From assembly GCF_000196875.2 (NCBI RefSeq), contig NC_014532.2, positions 3,038,001 through 3,102,000 on the forward strand: a stretch of DNA of 64,000 nt, read 5' to 3'. Both the position numbers and the translations under genes were made by a program. Under the pieces are notes generated by a model that was not told the origin of the DNA, did no database searches, and saw only the letters and a program-made list of their open reading frames with translations. How positions within the stretch are numbered: position 1 is the stretch's first letter; every line of letters starts with the position of its first letter. Positions 31,826 to 41,306 of the stretch are shown here, in pieces. This DNA is from Halomonas elongata DSM 2581 (GTDB lineage Bacteria > Pseudomonadota > Gammaproteobacteria > Pseudomonadales > Halomonadaceae).

Positions 31826-32093
31826 CGATTACTACCCCATGGTTGCGGCTGGACATCGTTCATCACGCTGATCACGATCAATGCCCGAGATTATTATTGT
31901 ATGACGCTCCGGTGGCGATACGAGGGAAACACTGTATAAACGCCTACGCATGCAAGTCGCTGCGTTACGCGGTGCTCAAAAGCTCGCCTAACCTCATGTT
32001 ATGTCTCGCTTTCTGTGCTCCGAGCGTCTTGCGCTTCACTATGCTCGGCTATTTATTCAGCATTTCCCGAGAGAGGCTCGCTGGACACGCCAT

Positions 32094-33200
32094 TCAACGT
32101 GCAGGCAGATACTCCAGGGGATCCTGAGGCTGGCCGTCCTTGCGAACCTCGAAATGCAGCCTGACATCCTGGGCATCGCTGTCGCCCATGGTAGCGATCA
32201 CCTCGCCGGCCTGGACAACGTCATTCTCCTTCACACGCAAGGTGTCGTTGTGGGCGTAGGCACTCAGGTACTCGTCGTTGTGCTTGAGCAGAATCAGGTT
32301 GCCGTAACCGCGCACCCCGCTTCCCGCATAGACCACGATGCCTGGCCCGGCTGCCTTGACAGGTTGCCCCTTTTGACCATCGATATCAATGCCGGCGGTG
32401 ATACTGTCGCCTTCACCGTAATTGCCCACGACACCGCCATCGGTCGGCCACTGCCAGGGCACCTCGTCCACCGGGGTATAACGACGCGGCTCATTGCTTT
32501 GCGTGTCCTGGGAAGCCGTGGCGGACTCGGTGCGCTCCTCGGTCGCGGCGGTCTCGCTCGACGAGGACTCGGTATCGGCGCTCTCGTCGGTTTCGGAGCC
32601 GGTGGACTCGCTGTCACCGCTTTCGCCTTCGTCGTCGGCCGTCGCGCTGTCATCGGAGGCCGCGTCATCCTCGGCGGATGCCACCTTTTCGCCATCCTCG
32701 TAGACGGGCCCGGGTGCACCGGCATTCGAGCCATCCGCGTTCGCCGAGCCGTCGGAGGCGGCGTCCTCGGGCAGCAGCCAGTCCAGCGAACCATCCTCGC
32801 CGCCACTGGTGCTCCCGCTCTGGGTGCCGCTGGTCACGGCACCGGCGGCCGCCACGCCACTGGCCACGGCTGTTCCCCCATCGGCACCGCTCCCGGCTTC
32901 GCTCGACGCAGTCGCTCGACCGGCCGAGCCACCATTGCCGCCCAGCACCAGCCGCTGACCAGGCTGGATATTGTAGGGCGGGCCGATGTTGTTCATCTCG
33001 GCCAGGTCGCGATAATCCATGTCGTGTCGCCAGGCGATCCCGTACAGGGTGTCACCGGACTTGACGGTATATTCGGCGGGTGTCGACGCCGCCCGGCCGG
33101 CCGACAGGTCCTCGACCTGTACCGGCGGTGCCTCGCTCTGGGATGTGGCACAACCGGCCAGTGCCAGCGCAAGCCCCGAGATCAGCAGCCCCTTATGCAT
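32094..33200 (-). CDS. nlpD: Murein hydrolase activator NlpD
   Basis: 368 residues. A lipoprotein signal (MHKGLLISGLALALAGC, lipobox LALAGC) anchors it to the membrane. A LysM domain follows (about 44-95, YTVKSGDTLYGIAWRHDMDY). A long linker, very rich in S, D, E and T, leads to a C-terminal M23/LytM domain (about 255-368). The LytM zinc residues are incomplete (GIDIDG, RLHFEV), as in E. coli NlpD, which activates AmiC instead of cutting murein. I took the ATG at 33200, spaced correctly from AAGGAGG, over an ATG nine bases upstream that abuts it. Overlaps the DUF368 gene by eight bases. Confidence 0.94.
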   Translation of the reverse strand: MHKGLLISGLALALAGCATSQSEAPPVQVEDLSAGRAASTPAEYTVKSGDTLYGIAWRHDMDYRDLAEMNNIGPPYNIQPGQRLVLGGNGGSAGRATASSEAGSGADGGTAVASGVAAAGAVTSGTQSGSTSGGEDGSLDWLLPEDAASDGSANADGSNAGAPGPVYEDGEKVASAEDDAASDDSATADDEGESGDSESTGSETDESADTESSSSETAATEERTESATASQDTQSNEPRRYTPVDEVPWQWPTDGGVVGNYGEGDSITAGIDIDGQKGQPVKAAGPGIVVYAGSGVRGYGNLILLKHNDEYLSAYAHNDTLRVKENDVVQAGEVIATMGDSDAQDVRLHFEVRKDGQPQDPLEYLPAR

Positions 33201-34179
33201 TGGAACCATCCTCCTTGTCCTTGTCTACGCTATCACGCCCACCGGCTCGTGGGGTATCGGTGCCGCGGTTGAAGCGATCAACGCACAGCACCAGCCCGGC
33301 GCCGACCAGCATCAATGCCAGCACGGCCGGTAACTGGACGGGATCACCGGTGACCACACCGAAGTTTCCCGGGGTCAGATAATGATACTCCAGCGGGATC
33401 ATCTGCCCATCCGGCCCGAGCTGGTAAGACGCCAGTTGACGCCAGGGCCAGAGGGTCGGCAATGATCCCAGAATAAAGCCAACCAGCATCTGCAGCGTGG
33501 CGCCATGGCAATGCCGAAGCAACCAGGACAGCAGACGCGAGAAGACGAACAGCCCGAGCAGGCAGCCGCCGCCGAACACGGCGAGCAAGCCCACGTCGAA
33601 ATTCCGCACGCCTTCCATCACGGTGCCATAAAGCCCCATGGTCAGCAGCAGAAAACTGCCGGAAACTCCCGGCAGCAACAATGCGCTGATGGCGATGGCG
33701 CCTCCCGCCGCCAGCATCAGGTTCATACTGCCCAATTGCGATACCCAGGGCATCAGGGCAGGCAGCCATTGCGCCAGCAGCAGTCCGAGGACCAGCGGCA
33801 CCAGGTACCACCATCGCCACGCCACGGGATGACGCCAGACCACCAGCGCCGAGGCCGCCACCAGGCCGAAGAAGAAACCGTCGAGCAAGCGTGGCTGCGC
33901 CTCCATCAACCACACGACCAGATGGGCGACGCTGACCAGGCTGAGTGCGATGCCGACCAGCAGAGGCACCAGAAAACGCAGGTTGAGATACTCGACCAGA
34001 GCGGCCAGCCCCTGGCGGCGCCATACGACGATGGCCTCCGGGCCGAAACACTTGATGGTGTGGATCAACTCTTCGTAGATACCGGTAATGAAGGCGATGG
34101 TACCGCCCGAGACTCCGGGCACCGCATCGGCGGCTCCCATGCCGGCACCCTTGAGCAAGAGACCAAGATGACGCTTCAA
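33193..34179 (-). CDS. DUF368 family integral membrane protein
   Basis: 328 residues with about eight hydrophobic helices. The N-terminal MGAADAVPGVSGGTIAFITG and later PGVSGSFLLLTMGLY are the two PGVSGG/S motifs that define DUF368. Related proteins (PopT/DedA-unlike) have recently been linked to undecaprenyl-phosphate recycling; that role here is inference from the family. I chose a TTG start at 34179, because GGAAGGAG precedes it by seven bases and it forms a TTGA overlap with the pcm stop; upstream ATGs lie inside pcm. Confidence 0.85.
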   Translation of the reverse strand: MKRHLGLLLKGAGMGAADAVPGVSGGTIAFITGIYEELIHTIKCFGPEAIVVWRRQGLAALVEYLNLRFLVPLLVGIALSLVSVAHLVVWLMEAQPRLLDGFFFGLVAASALVVWRHPVAWRWWYLVPLVLGLLLAQWLPALMPWVSQLGSMNLMLAAGGAIAISALLLPGVSGSFLLLTMGLYGTVMEGVRNFDVGLLAVFGGGCLLGLFVFSRLLSWLLRHCHGATLQMLVGFILGSLPTLWPWRQLASYQLGPDGQMIPLEYHYLTPGNFGVVTGDPVQLPAVLALMLVGAGLVLCVDRFNRGTDTPRAGGRDSVDKDKEDGSNA

Positions 34180-34856
34180 CGAATGACTCCTTCCAGCAAC
34201 GGTACGAAACGTACCGGCTCCAATCTCTCTCGCTCGAACTGATTCCCGTTGCGGCGTACCCGCACGAGCCACTGTCGACCGCCCTTGTCCGCCACCGGGG
34301 CGATCATGACACCGCCATCGGCCAGTTGGGCCAGCAACGGCATGGGCATCTCGCTGGCGCAGGCCGTCAGCAGGATGACATCGAAGGGGGCCGCCTCGGG
34401 CCAGCCGTGTCCTCCATCGGCCAGTCGCAACTGGACATTGTCCGCTGCGAGCAAGCGCAGCCGTTCGCCGGCACGGCGGTGCAGTGCATTGATTCGCTCC
34501 ACCGACCAGAGTTCCTCGACCAGCCGTGCCAATATCAGTGTCTGGTAGCCGGAGCCGGTGCCGACTTCCAGCACCCGACTCGGCTCGGCCTGGACGACCA
34601 GCTCGCTCATGCGCGCCACGATCCAGGGGCGCGACAGGGTCTGGCCGTGGCCGATGGGCAGGGACGTATCCTCGTAGGCGCGGTGGGACAGCGCCTCATC
34701 GAGGAAGAGATGACGCGGTGCCCGGGTCATCACCTCCAGCACACGCTGATCGCGGATGCCCTGGTAGGCCAGGCGCTCCACCATGCGGTTCCGGGTCCGC
34801 TGCGAGGTCATGCCGATCCCCTGCAGCAGAGCGGGGCGAAAATCAGGTGAGTGCAT
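34176..34856 (-). CDS. pcm: Protein-L-isoaspartate O-methyltransferase
   Basis: 226 residues. It repairs isoaspartyl residues with S-adenosylmethionine. It shows [17 protein letters not shown], the family region [35 protein letters not shown], and the SAM motif [16 protein letters not shown]. The ATG at 34856 overlaps the surE stop by 14 bases; an ATG at 34811 (MTSQRTR) is a plausible shorter start with an AGGGGAT site. Pcm with surE and nlpD-rpoS is a stationary-phase survival cluster. Confidence 0.95.
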   Translation of the reverse strand: MHSPDFRPALLQGIGMTSQRTRNRMVERLAYQGIRDQRVLEVMTRAPRHLFLDEALSHRAYEDTSLPIGHGQTLSRPWIVARMSELVVQAEPSRVLEVGTGSGYQTLILARLVEELWSVERINALHRRAGERLRLLAADNVQLRLADGGHGWPEAAPFDVILLTACASEMPMPLLAQLADGGVMIAPVADKGGRQWLVRVRRNGNQFERERLEPVRFVPLLEGVIR

Positions 34857-35589
34857 TCAGCCAGTCCTGCACGTCGTCGCGCGCTGCATGCCGGGTCAGG
34901 TCAGTCTGCAGCGGCGTAATGGACACGAAGCCGGCCTCCACGGCGGCGAAATCGGTATCCGGGCCATCATCGGCGTTCTCGCCCACCGGAGCAATCCAGT
35001 AACGCTTGTGGCCCCGCGGATCTTCCACTTCCAGGGGACGAGCCGCCGGCCCCCGGTAACCCATTCGGGTCACCCGGAAGCCACGCAGCTCCTCCCAGGC
35101 CAGGTCGGGCACGTTGACGTTCAGCAGGCTGCGGGGCGGCAACGAGAGCTGATCGGCGGCACCGACCAGGCTCGCCGCCACCCGACCGGCCGTATCGAAG
35201 TGATGGCGCCCCACCAGCGACATGGCAATGGCCGTCATGCCCAGGTTGCGACCTTCCATGGCCGCCGCGACGGTGCCGGAATAGAGCACGTCGTCACCGA
35301 GGTTGCCGCCATGGTTGATGCCGGAAATCACCAGGTCCGGACGCTCCGCCCAGACGCCGTTGACCCCCAGGTAGACACAGTCCGCCGGCGTGCCGTCGAC
35401 GCTGTAGAAGCCGTTCTCCAGGGCGGACAGCGCCAGCGGCCGCGTCAGGGTCAGCGAATTGCTGGCACCGCTCTTGTCGCGGTCGGGCGCCACCACGCGC
35501 AGGCGGGCGTGCGAGACCAGTGCATCGTGCAGCGCCCTCAGGCCAGGGGCATGGACACCATCATCATTGGACAGCAGCAGTCGGCGCAT
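34843..35589 (-). CDS. surE: 5'/3'-nucleotidase SurE
   Basis: 248 residues. A metal-dependent phosphatase acting on nucleoside monophosphates and short polyphosphate. The N-terminal [20 protein letters not shown] holds the metal-binding DD, and [20 protein letters not shown] the second conserved block. It overlaps truD by 26 bases at its start, a tight arrangement typical of this operon. Confidence 0.96.
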   Translation of the reverse strand: MRRLLLSNDDGVHAPGLRALHDALVSHARLRVVAPDRDKSGASNSLTLTRPLALSALENGFYSVDGTPADCVYLGVNGVWAERPDLVISGINHGGNLGDDVLYSGTVAAAMEGRNLGMTAIAMSLVGRHHFDTAGRVAASLVGAADQLSLPPRSLLNVNVPDLAWEELRGFRVTRMGYRGPAARPLEVEDPRGHKRYWIAPVGENADDGPDTDFAAVEAGFVSITPLQTDLTRHAARDDVQDWLNALT

Positions 35590-36691
35590 CCGAAGCTCCT
35601 CGTTCGTCGTCCCCGGACGGGGACGGCTGGAAATTCAGGGTCGGGTGATCGATCAGTTCGCGCAATACCGAGGTGGCATAGGCCCCGGGCGGCAACTCGA
35701 ATGACAGCCATATCGCCCCTTCGGCATCACGCTCGAGGCCTGGAGAGGCTAGACGCAGACGCAAGGGACGCCGTGCCATGCGTGCCCCGGCGCGTTCCAG
35801 GCCCTCGCAGAGCGGCTGGTGCGCCGCAAGCGCATCGCGCTCGAACGCCAGGGCCGCCTCCCGGGCCACCGATTCGCCGCATCCCCACAGCACCCCGCTG
35901 GGGTGGATATCCAGGCGCGCCGCCCTGTCGCGCAACTCTTCGTCGAGCCGTTCGATGACGAACTGGCTGCTCGAGCCCTCCAGGATCACGGCCTCGCCCT
36001 CGAGCGGCGAGCCCCATGAATCCCGCTCGATGCGCGCCGCCAGTTGAACGTTGAACAGATAGCTGCGCGCCGCCGAGAGCAGCATCCCCTGGGGGTCGTC
36101 ACGCTTTCGCCAGCCGCGCGCCAGCAGCGATGCCGCCCGGTGCAGGTTGCGGCCATCGGGGCCGAAACGCTGGGGGCCGAAATAGTTGGGCACACCGTGC
36201 CGGCACAACCACGCCCAGCGCTCGTCCAGCCCGGGCGAGGTCGTGACCTCTCCGGTCAGCCGCAACCGAAAGCGATTGCCACGATGCGCGCCGCGTTTCA
36301 GTTTACGCGGATGCCGATGGGTCTCCAGCAGCGTCAGGGGCTGCCCCGCCAGGCGCGCCGGCAGGTCGGCCGGCATCTCGCGACCGGGCAGATGGACCGA
36401 GAACCACTGCCGGGTCACGGCAACGCGGTCCTTCAGGCCCGCATAGCCGATCGCGCGAGGCGCGACCTCGCAGGCCCGCGCCAGCTCCCGCGCCACCATG
36501 GCGGTGGTCATGTCGCGCTTCTCGACCCATAGCCAGAGATGCTCCCCCTGCCCTTCCGGCGCGAAGCCGAGGACTTCCTCCACCTGGAAATCCTCGGGGC
36601 GTGCCCGGTAGGCTCCGGGACAAGGCGGACCGAAACGGGCATCGAGGGCCCGCGGCCAGCGTGGCGGCCAGGCGGGACGCGTCTCAGTCAT
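35564..36691 (-). CDS. truD: tRNA pseudouridine(13) synthase TruD
   Basis: 375 residues. It makes pseudouridine 13 in tRNA-Glu. The catalytic aspartate is in [34 protein letters not shown] and the TRUD insertion domain (residues about 155-310) are present. The C-terminal ~25 residues are polar and low in conservation. Its start overlaps the ispF stop by eight bases. Confidence 0.95.
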   Translation of the reverse strand: MTETRPAWPPRWPRALDARFGPPCPGAYRARPEDFQVEEVLGFAPEGQGEHLWLWVEKRDMTTAMVARELARACEVAPRAIGYAGLKDRVAVTRQWFSVHLPGREMPADLPARLAGQPLTLLETHRHPRKLKRGAHRGNRFRLRLTGEVTTSPGLDERWAWLCRHGVPNYFGPQRFGPDGRNLHRAASLLARGWRKRDDPQGMLLSAARSYLFNVQLAARIERDSWGSPLEGEAVILEGSSSQFVIERLDEELRDRAARLDIHPSGVLWGCGESVAREAALAFERDALAAHQPLCEGLERAGARMARRPLRLRLASPGLERDAEGAIWLSFELPPGAYATSVLRELIDHPTLNFQPSPSGDDERGASDAPTAAVQ

Positions 36692-37169
36692 GCGCGCGCT
36701 CCGTCAGCAGAACCACCGCCTCGGCGGCCACGCCTTCTCCACGGCCGGTGAAGCCGAGCCGCTCGGTGGTGGTCGCCTTGACGTTGACCGCATCGCGCTC
36801 GATTCCCAGGTCCTCGGCGACATGGGTGACCATGGCGTCGATATGCGGCGCCATGCGTGGCGCCTGGGCGATCACCGTGGCATCCAGGTTGCCGACCTGC
36901 CAGCCCCGCTCGGCGACCAGCGCCATCACATGGCGCAGCAGCGCTCGGCTGTCGGCACCGGCCCAGGTCGGGTCGTCATCCGGGAAATGGCGGCCGATAT
37001 CGCCCAGGGCGCAGGCGCCGAGCAGGGCATCGCAGACCGCGTGCAACAGGACGTCGCCATCCGAGTGGGCAACGAAGCCATGCGAGTGGGGAATGGCGAC
37101 ACCGCCGATCTTCAGGTGGTCACCTTCGCCGAAGCGGTGCACATCGAAACCGTGGCCGATTCGCATCAT
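36684..37169 (-). CDS. ispF: 2-C-methyl-D-erythritol 2,4-cyclodiphosphate synthase
   Basis: 161 residues, normal size. The fifth enzyme of the MEP isoprenoid pathway, a zinc trimer. The motif [14 protein letters not shown] with D and H ligands is at the N-terminus; [18 protein letters not shown] and [17 protein letters not shown] follow. I chose the ATG at 37169; a second ATG follows at once. It lies four bases after ispD. Confidence 0.96.
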   Translation of the reverse strand: MMRIGHGFDVHRFGEGDHLKIGGVAIPHSHGFVAHSDGDVLLHAVCDALLGACALGDIGRHFPDDDPTWAGADSRALLRHVMALVAERGWQVGNLDATVIAQAPRMAPHIDAMVTHVAEDLGIERDAVNVKATTTERLGFTGRGEGVAAEAVVLLTERAHD

Positions 37170-37173
37170 GATG

Positions 37174-37902
37174 TCAGCGGCACTCCTCATGGCCGGTTGG
37201 AACCGTCCCCGACGCCTGGGCGGCCAGGATCTGCCCGGCCAGGGCCAGGTCTTCGGGATGGGTGATCTTGAGATTGTCGCGACGCCCGGGGACCAGTCGC
37301 GGCGACAGCCCCAGGGCTTCCACCGCCGAGGCCTCGTCGGTCACCGCCACGCCTTCGGCATGCGCGCGTGCCAGGGCTCGGCGCAGCACCCCCAGGCGAA
37401 ACCCCTGGGGCGTCAGGGCATGCCACAGGCCGGCACGCTCCTCGGTGTGCGCTACCCGGCCGGCAGCGTCGTCGCGCTTCATGGTGTCGGCCACCGGTGC
37501 GGCCAGCAGGCCACCGACGGGATCGTCGCGTACCACGGCGAACAGCCGCGCCAGGTCGGAGGCATCCACGCAGGGGCGTGCCACGTCATGCACCAGCACC
37601 AGCGCCTGGTCATCGGCGCCCTCGGCAACGATGGCCTCCAGGGCATTGACCACCGAGTCGACACGTTCCGCGCCGCCGTCGACCCGGCGCCAATCGCTGA
37701 ATGGCACCCAGGCGGGGTCGAAATGGTCGTCCTCGGCATCCAGGCACAGGCACAGGCGCGCTTCAGGAAAGGCGGCATGCAGGCGTGACAGGGTATGCGC
37801 CAGGACGGTTTGCCCTCCCAGCGTCAGATACTGTTTGGGCCGATCGGCGCCCATGCGACGACCGCATCCCGCGGCGGGGACCACCAACCACGGTGTCGGC
37901 AT
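37174..37902 (-). CDS. ispD: 2-C-methyl-D-erythritol 4-phosphate cytidylyltransferase
   Basis: 242 residues. The third MEP-pathway enzyme, transferring CMP to methylerythritol phosphate. The nucleotide loop is [31 protein letters not shown] and [11 protein letters not shown] are conserved. The ATG at 37902 shares one base with the ftsB stop (TGATG); a GTG immediately upstream is less likely. The ispD-ispF pair after ftsB is standard in gammaproteobacteria. Confidence 0.96.
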   Translation of the reverse strand: MPTPWLVVPAAGCGRRMGADRPKQYLTLGGQTVLAHTLSRLHAAFPEARLCLCLDAEDDHFDPAWVPFSDWRRVDGGAERVDSVVNALEAIVAEGADDQALVLVHDVARPCVDASDLARLFAVVRDDPVGGLLAAPVADTMKRDDAAGRVAHTEERAGLWHALTPQGFRLGVLRRALARAHAEGVAVTDEASAVEALGLSPRLVPGRRDNLKITHPEDLALAGQILAAQASGTVPTGHEECR

Positions 37903-38198
37903 CACCGAGCCGCCTCCCCATCTCCCGCATCGGGCACCCAGAAGAACTGCTCGTCGCTGCGCACCATGCCCACTTCATTACGCGCGCGTTCCTCGATGGC
38001 ATCCAGGCCAGTCTTGAGATCCACGACCTCGGCGGCCAGGCGCTCGTTGCGCGCCCGCAATGGAGCATTCTCGGCTTCCAGGTTCTCCACGCGTTGCCCC
38101 ACGTCGGCGAGCTCGCGCACACTGCCCTCGCCCAGCCACAGGCGATACTGCAACAGCGCCAGCAGTGCCACGAGCACGACGGCCAACCATTTGAGCAT
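37902..38198 (-). CDS. ftsB: Cell division protein FtsB
   Basis: 98 residues. A single N-terminal membrane helix (about 4-20, LKWLAVVLVALLALLQYRLW) followed by a coiled coil (about 28-75) with periodic leucines, the layout of FtsB, which joins FtsL and FtsQ in the divisome. It is the first gene of the ispD-ispF-truD-surE-pcm-nlpD-rpoS run here. In most relatives eno precedes it; in this genome the amyloid-like operon does. Confidence 0.92.
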   Translation of the reverse strand: MLKWLAVVLVALLALLQYRLWLGEGSVRELADVGQRVENLEAENAPLRARNERLAAEVVDLKTGLDAIEERARNEVGMVRSDEQFFWVPDAGDGEAAR

Positions 38199-38297
38199 GC
38201 AAGAATTCCGTCAGCAGTTTGCAATGGCGGCATTATGCCATCTTCCCCCGCCGGCCTCATCCACGAAACGGCGCTCTCTGCCCCACCAGACGCAAGA

Positions 38298-38325
38298 CGG
38301 CGACCAGGATATGTCCTGATCGCCG
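38298..38325 (-). terminator. Probable terminator after the amyloid-like operon
   Basis: An imperfect hairpin: CGGCGACCAGGA, a four-base loop, then TCCTGATCGCCG, with one mismatch. It lies 65 bases past the last gene of the operon and before ftsB. The T-run after it is weak (TCTTGCG on the minus strand), so efficiency is uncertain. Confidence 0.5.
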
Positions 38326-38389
38326 TGGTGACATCGTGCTTCACACCGTCACGTCTCGGTTGCCACAGCCCGAGCGTCATACCCGAATG

Positions 38390-39460
38390 TCATAGCTGGA
38401 AGGGCATACGGAAGGTCAGGCTGATGTCGGACGCGTCATCGGTCAGACCGATGCCCAGGTTGGTCACGATGGAAGTCGAGTCGTTCAAAGCATAGGTACC
38501 GCCGATATTGAAGACACCGACATTGGCATCACTGTCGATGACCTTGCTGGTACTGCCATTGGAAGTGATCTCAGATTTGCGAATATGCTCGTGGGAGTAG
38601 GAAAGCGCCAGGCTGAGTCGCTCATTGAGCGCGAAGGCCGTACCGAAACCGACCTGGATACTGTCGCCCAGGTCAACATCGCCGGGTTGATCGCCCGAGG
38701 ATGCCGAAATATCGTCGAAGGATTCCTCGAAATTGTAGGTATATCCCAGACTACCGAAGACGATGGCCGGATCCAGCGTCTTGAGTAGCGATACACTGGT
38801 TGTCGCCGCCCAGACGCCATTACCGGTAGGCAGCTCGGTCGGCACTATCAGATTCGTGTTGTCGTCCTCGCGCAGACCGATGCCGTAAGGATCCTTGCCG
38901 GTCGGCGCACGAACCCCCGCACTGATCACGACATCGGGACGTGTCGGGGTTTCCGGCAGCAATCGATAGGATAATGTCGCCGAAATATCGCCCAATGCCG
39001 CTTCATCGACATTCACTTCGCTTTCCCGCTCCGTGGAAAGATCATCGCCGATGGACTGATAGGTCGTGCTGCGATACACGAAAGGTATCGTCACCCCCAA
39101 CTCCAGGCGGTTGGAGAAGCCATAGCGCATGTTGAGATCGAAGGTGGTGATATGCGTTTCCACCCCGTCCAGGTTCAATTCTCCCAAAAAGATCGCATCC
39201 AGGGCGAGAAAGCCCCTCAGCGCCAGTTTGGAACGATCGGAATAGGAGTAATTGATGCTCGGCTCGATGGAGAACCGATTATCGAACAGGGTATGCTCCT
39301 CGCGCAGCACGTCTTCAACGCTCTTGCTGGGTCGCGCCTCGCGAACGACCCCACCGTCACCTTCTTGTGCCACGGCCGGTGTGGCCGAGAGCCCCGCAAT
39401 GCCGATGGCGACCAGGCTCCATTTCACCCTTGCTTCCTGGGCTGACATATTATTATTCAC
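38390..39460 (-). CDS. Outer-membrane beta-barrel protein in the FapF position
   Basis: 356 residues. I chose a GTG at 39460 because AAGGAGG precedes it by six bases; a longer ATG start lacks a ribosome site. Signal peptide with cleavage after ATPAVA (about residue 31), a short helical part (SVEDVLREEHTLFDNRF), then alternating beta strands ending in phenylalanine/leucine (LTFRMPFQL), the mark of outer-membrane barrels. Phrases such as NRLELGVTIPFVYRST and the GVRAPTGKDPYG-like turn resemble the porin-like Phenol_MetA_deg family. In Pseudomonas fapF, last gene of fapABCDEF, encodes the barrel that secretes amyloid subunits; the equal position suggests the same role here. Confidence 0.7.
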   Translation of the reverse strand: MNNNMSAQEARVKWSLVAIGIAGLSATPAVAQEGDGGVVREARPSKSVEDVLREEHTLFDNRFSIEPSINYSYSDRSKLALRGFLALDAIFLGELNLDGVETHITTFDLNMRYGFSNRLELGVTIPFVYRSTTYQSIGDDLSTERESEVNVDEAALGDISATLSYRLLPETPTRPDVVISAGVRAPTGKDPYGIGLREDDNTNLIVPTELPTGNGVWAATTSVSLLKTLDPAIVFGSLGYTYNFEESFDDISASSGDQPGDVDLGDSIQVGFGTAFALNERLSLALSYSHEHIRKSEITSNGSTSKVIDSDANVGVFNIGGTYALNDSTSIVTNLGIGLTDDASDISLTFRMPFQL

Positions 39461-39594
39461 GATCACCCTCCTTCCCCTCGGAATATGATCCCAGGCATAC
39501 CATTCGAGCACCCCGCCGGATGTCGGGGCATGCCTTCCTGAATCAGCCTAGTAGTCCCTGGAAAATTAGTTCGCCCACCTCTTTTACGGTGTCT

Positions 39595-40392
39595 TCAACG
39601 ACGCAATTGCGAAGCCATCCTCATGGCACTTCTGATCCCCATCGATCGCTCTATCGTCGGCCGATTGTTCATGTAGAGTTGCAGGCGAGTCAGGTTATGC
39701 ACCCGCTGCAGGCTGCTGGACAGCTGGATACGCTGATGCAGCCCCTGCCCCGGCAGGATTGCCTGTGATACATGGCCGATTCCAGGCACCTTCATGTCGA
39801 CACTGAAGTCGTTGCCCGACGCACTGACCGCGACGCGTGTCCCCGAGGTCAAGTGCCGCTCGACGCGAGAAACGCCTGCCGACCCCGTCGGCACGGAAGT
39901 GCCGGCGGCATCCAGGATATCGACCTGCAACTCGTTGGCCGCCGTGTTGAAATCCCCCCCGGCCTGGATCGACTGCACGACCCCTCTGGCATTGGGCGTC
40001 CCGCCATCGACCACGACGGCGCCATTGCCCACCGAAGCCGCCAGGCCGGGCCCGTCGACCACCGAAATGACGGGCTCGAACGAGACACGTGGCGTGCCGC
40101 CACTGAGATCGCCCATCACCCCCGCCCTGGCCCGGATATGCTCACCGGCGGCCGTTCGCCATTCACTCGACATCTGCACCCCGAAGTACATGAGCCGCCC
40201 TCGATCCACGAAGCGCCCTCGCATGATGCTCAGTTCATCATCACTGAGCTGCCGGGCCTCGGAGAACGGCTCGAAGCTCGAGGTAGCCGCCTGGGCCGAA
40301 GGTATGCCCGCTTGCGACATCGCCAACAGCAGCGGCGTGGAGAAAGCTAAAATACGCCAGGTATTCGTGCCCCTTTTATATTTGCCGATCAT
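39595..40392 (-). CDS. FapE-like secreted protein of the amyloid operon
   Basis: 265 residues. Sec signal peptide (hydrophobic about 12-28, cleavage near PSAQA-A, residue 35). Directly after, LSDDELSIMRGRF (residues 49-61) and VDRGRLMYFGVQMSSEW (62-78). The rest is beta-rich with many glycines, and a C-terminal part QRIQLSSSLQRVHNLTRL. Position between the C39 peptidase and barrel genes matches fapE, a minor component of Pseudomonas Fap fibres. The first motif resembles double-glycine-type leader motifs (see findings). Function inferred from context only. Confidence 0.6.
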   Translation of the reverse strand: MIGKYKRGTNTWRILAFSTPLLLAMSQAGIPSAQAATSSFEPFSEARQLSDDELSIMRGRFVDRGRLMYFGVQMSSEWRTAAGEHIRARAGVMGDLSGGTPRVSFEPVISVVDGPGLAASVGNGAVVVDGGTPNARGVVQSIQAGGDFNTAANELQVDILDAAGTSVPTGSAGVSRVERHLTSGTRVAVSASGNDFSVDMKVPGIGHVSQAILPGQGLHQRIQLSSSLQRVHNLTRLQLYMNNRPTIERSMGIRSAMRMASQLRR

Positions 40393-40437
40393 GACCGTAT
40401 CCCCTTGAGTGACATACCAAACCGACGAGCCCGCAGC

Positions 40438-41166
40438 TCAGAACAGCTCGGCGTGCCGAAAACCGAAATCGATCAGTTGGTCTCGCGGTGCTGGAGAGAA
40501 GACGTCCTGCAGACGATGCGCGGTCAATGGCTGACGCGGATCGAGCAGGACCGTATAACGGTCATAACCTTCCCCCACCACGGCAAAGATGATGTTGTTC
40601 CACGCAGTCATGAAGTCGTCGCGCGACATCACGCGATTGCCCAGCGCCGGATCACCGACGTAGACGCGATCCCCCCGAGCCTTCTTCATCACCACGAAAT
40701 GCTTGTAGCCTTCCAGATCGAGCAGCACGATCACCGGAATCGATATTTCATCCAGCGTATCGGGATCGACCTCATAGCCACGTCCTCGGTATCCGTTCGT
40801 TTCCACATAGCGCTTCAGGTCAAGCAAAGAAAAGCCGCGCTGACGCACGACTTCGGGATCGGATACTTCGAGCATGCCCGCCAGGACATCATTCTCGGTG
40901 ATTTCCGCACGGCCATAGGCATACTTGAGTACCGTGGCCAGGGCCGCGGCCCCACAGGAAAAATCGGTATGCTGTTCGACCAGGTCCTCGTAACGCCTCT
41001 CGCGTATGGATTGGACGTCCTTGCGTACCATGGTGTCGGACAGGACATTGCCCAGGCTCATGCTGGCTGCCAACGCCATATCGGCAGATGCCACGCTGAT
41101 ACAGATGCCCGTCACCATCGCCGTGAATAGCCGCAAACGCTTGAAACTCATGCGCTTGAAATTCAT
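40438..41166 (-). CDS. fapD: C39-family cysteine peptidase, FapD-like
   Basis: 242 residues. I took the ATG at 41166, with GGGAG ten bases before. A signal peptide or anchor at about 10-34 (cleavage near ALAA) places it in the periplasm. The C39 site is complete: Gln65 and Cys71 in VEQHTDFSCGAAALATVLKY, His156 in GYKHFVVMKKARG and Asp172 in VYVGDPALGNRVMS. In Pseudomonas FapD is needed for Fap export, and it lacks the ABC transporter parts of bacteriocin C39 proteins, as here. It stands third in the BCDEF order. Confidence 0.88.
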   Translation of the reverse strand: MNFKRMSFKRLRLFTAMVTGICISVASADMALAASMSLGNVLSDTMVRKDVQSIRERRYEDLVEQHTDFSCGAAALATVLKYAYGRAEITENDVLAGMLEVSDPEVVRQRGFSLLDLKRYVETNGYRGRGYEVDPDTLDEISIPVIVLLDLEGYKHFVVMKKARGDRVYVGDPALGNRVMSRDDFMTAWNNIIFAVVGEGYDRYTVLLDPRQPLTAHRLQDVFSPAPRDQLIDFGFRHAELF

Positions 41167-41230
41167 GGTGCGCTCCCGGTACCCCATCGCCGGAGACACG
41201 CTGGCAGCGTCGCCCGACGAAGAATAGAGT

Positions 41231-41257
41231 CTCCCGACCCGCATCGCGGGTCGGGAG
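41231..41257 (-). other. Strong hairpin between the FapC-like and FapD-like genes
   Basis: A perfect 12-bp stem (CTCCCGACCCGC and complement) with a three-base loop, in the 140-base gap between the two genes. It is not followed by T residues on the minus strand (ACTCTATTC), so it is more likely an mRNA processing or stabilising element, or a partial terminator, than a full stop. It could raise the amount of FapC over downstream products. Confidence 0.7.
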
Positions 41258-41306
41258 TGTTGACCTGTCATCACATCTCGCTGGAGGTCATGCAGCGACG
41301 AGCGAA

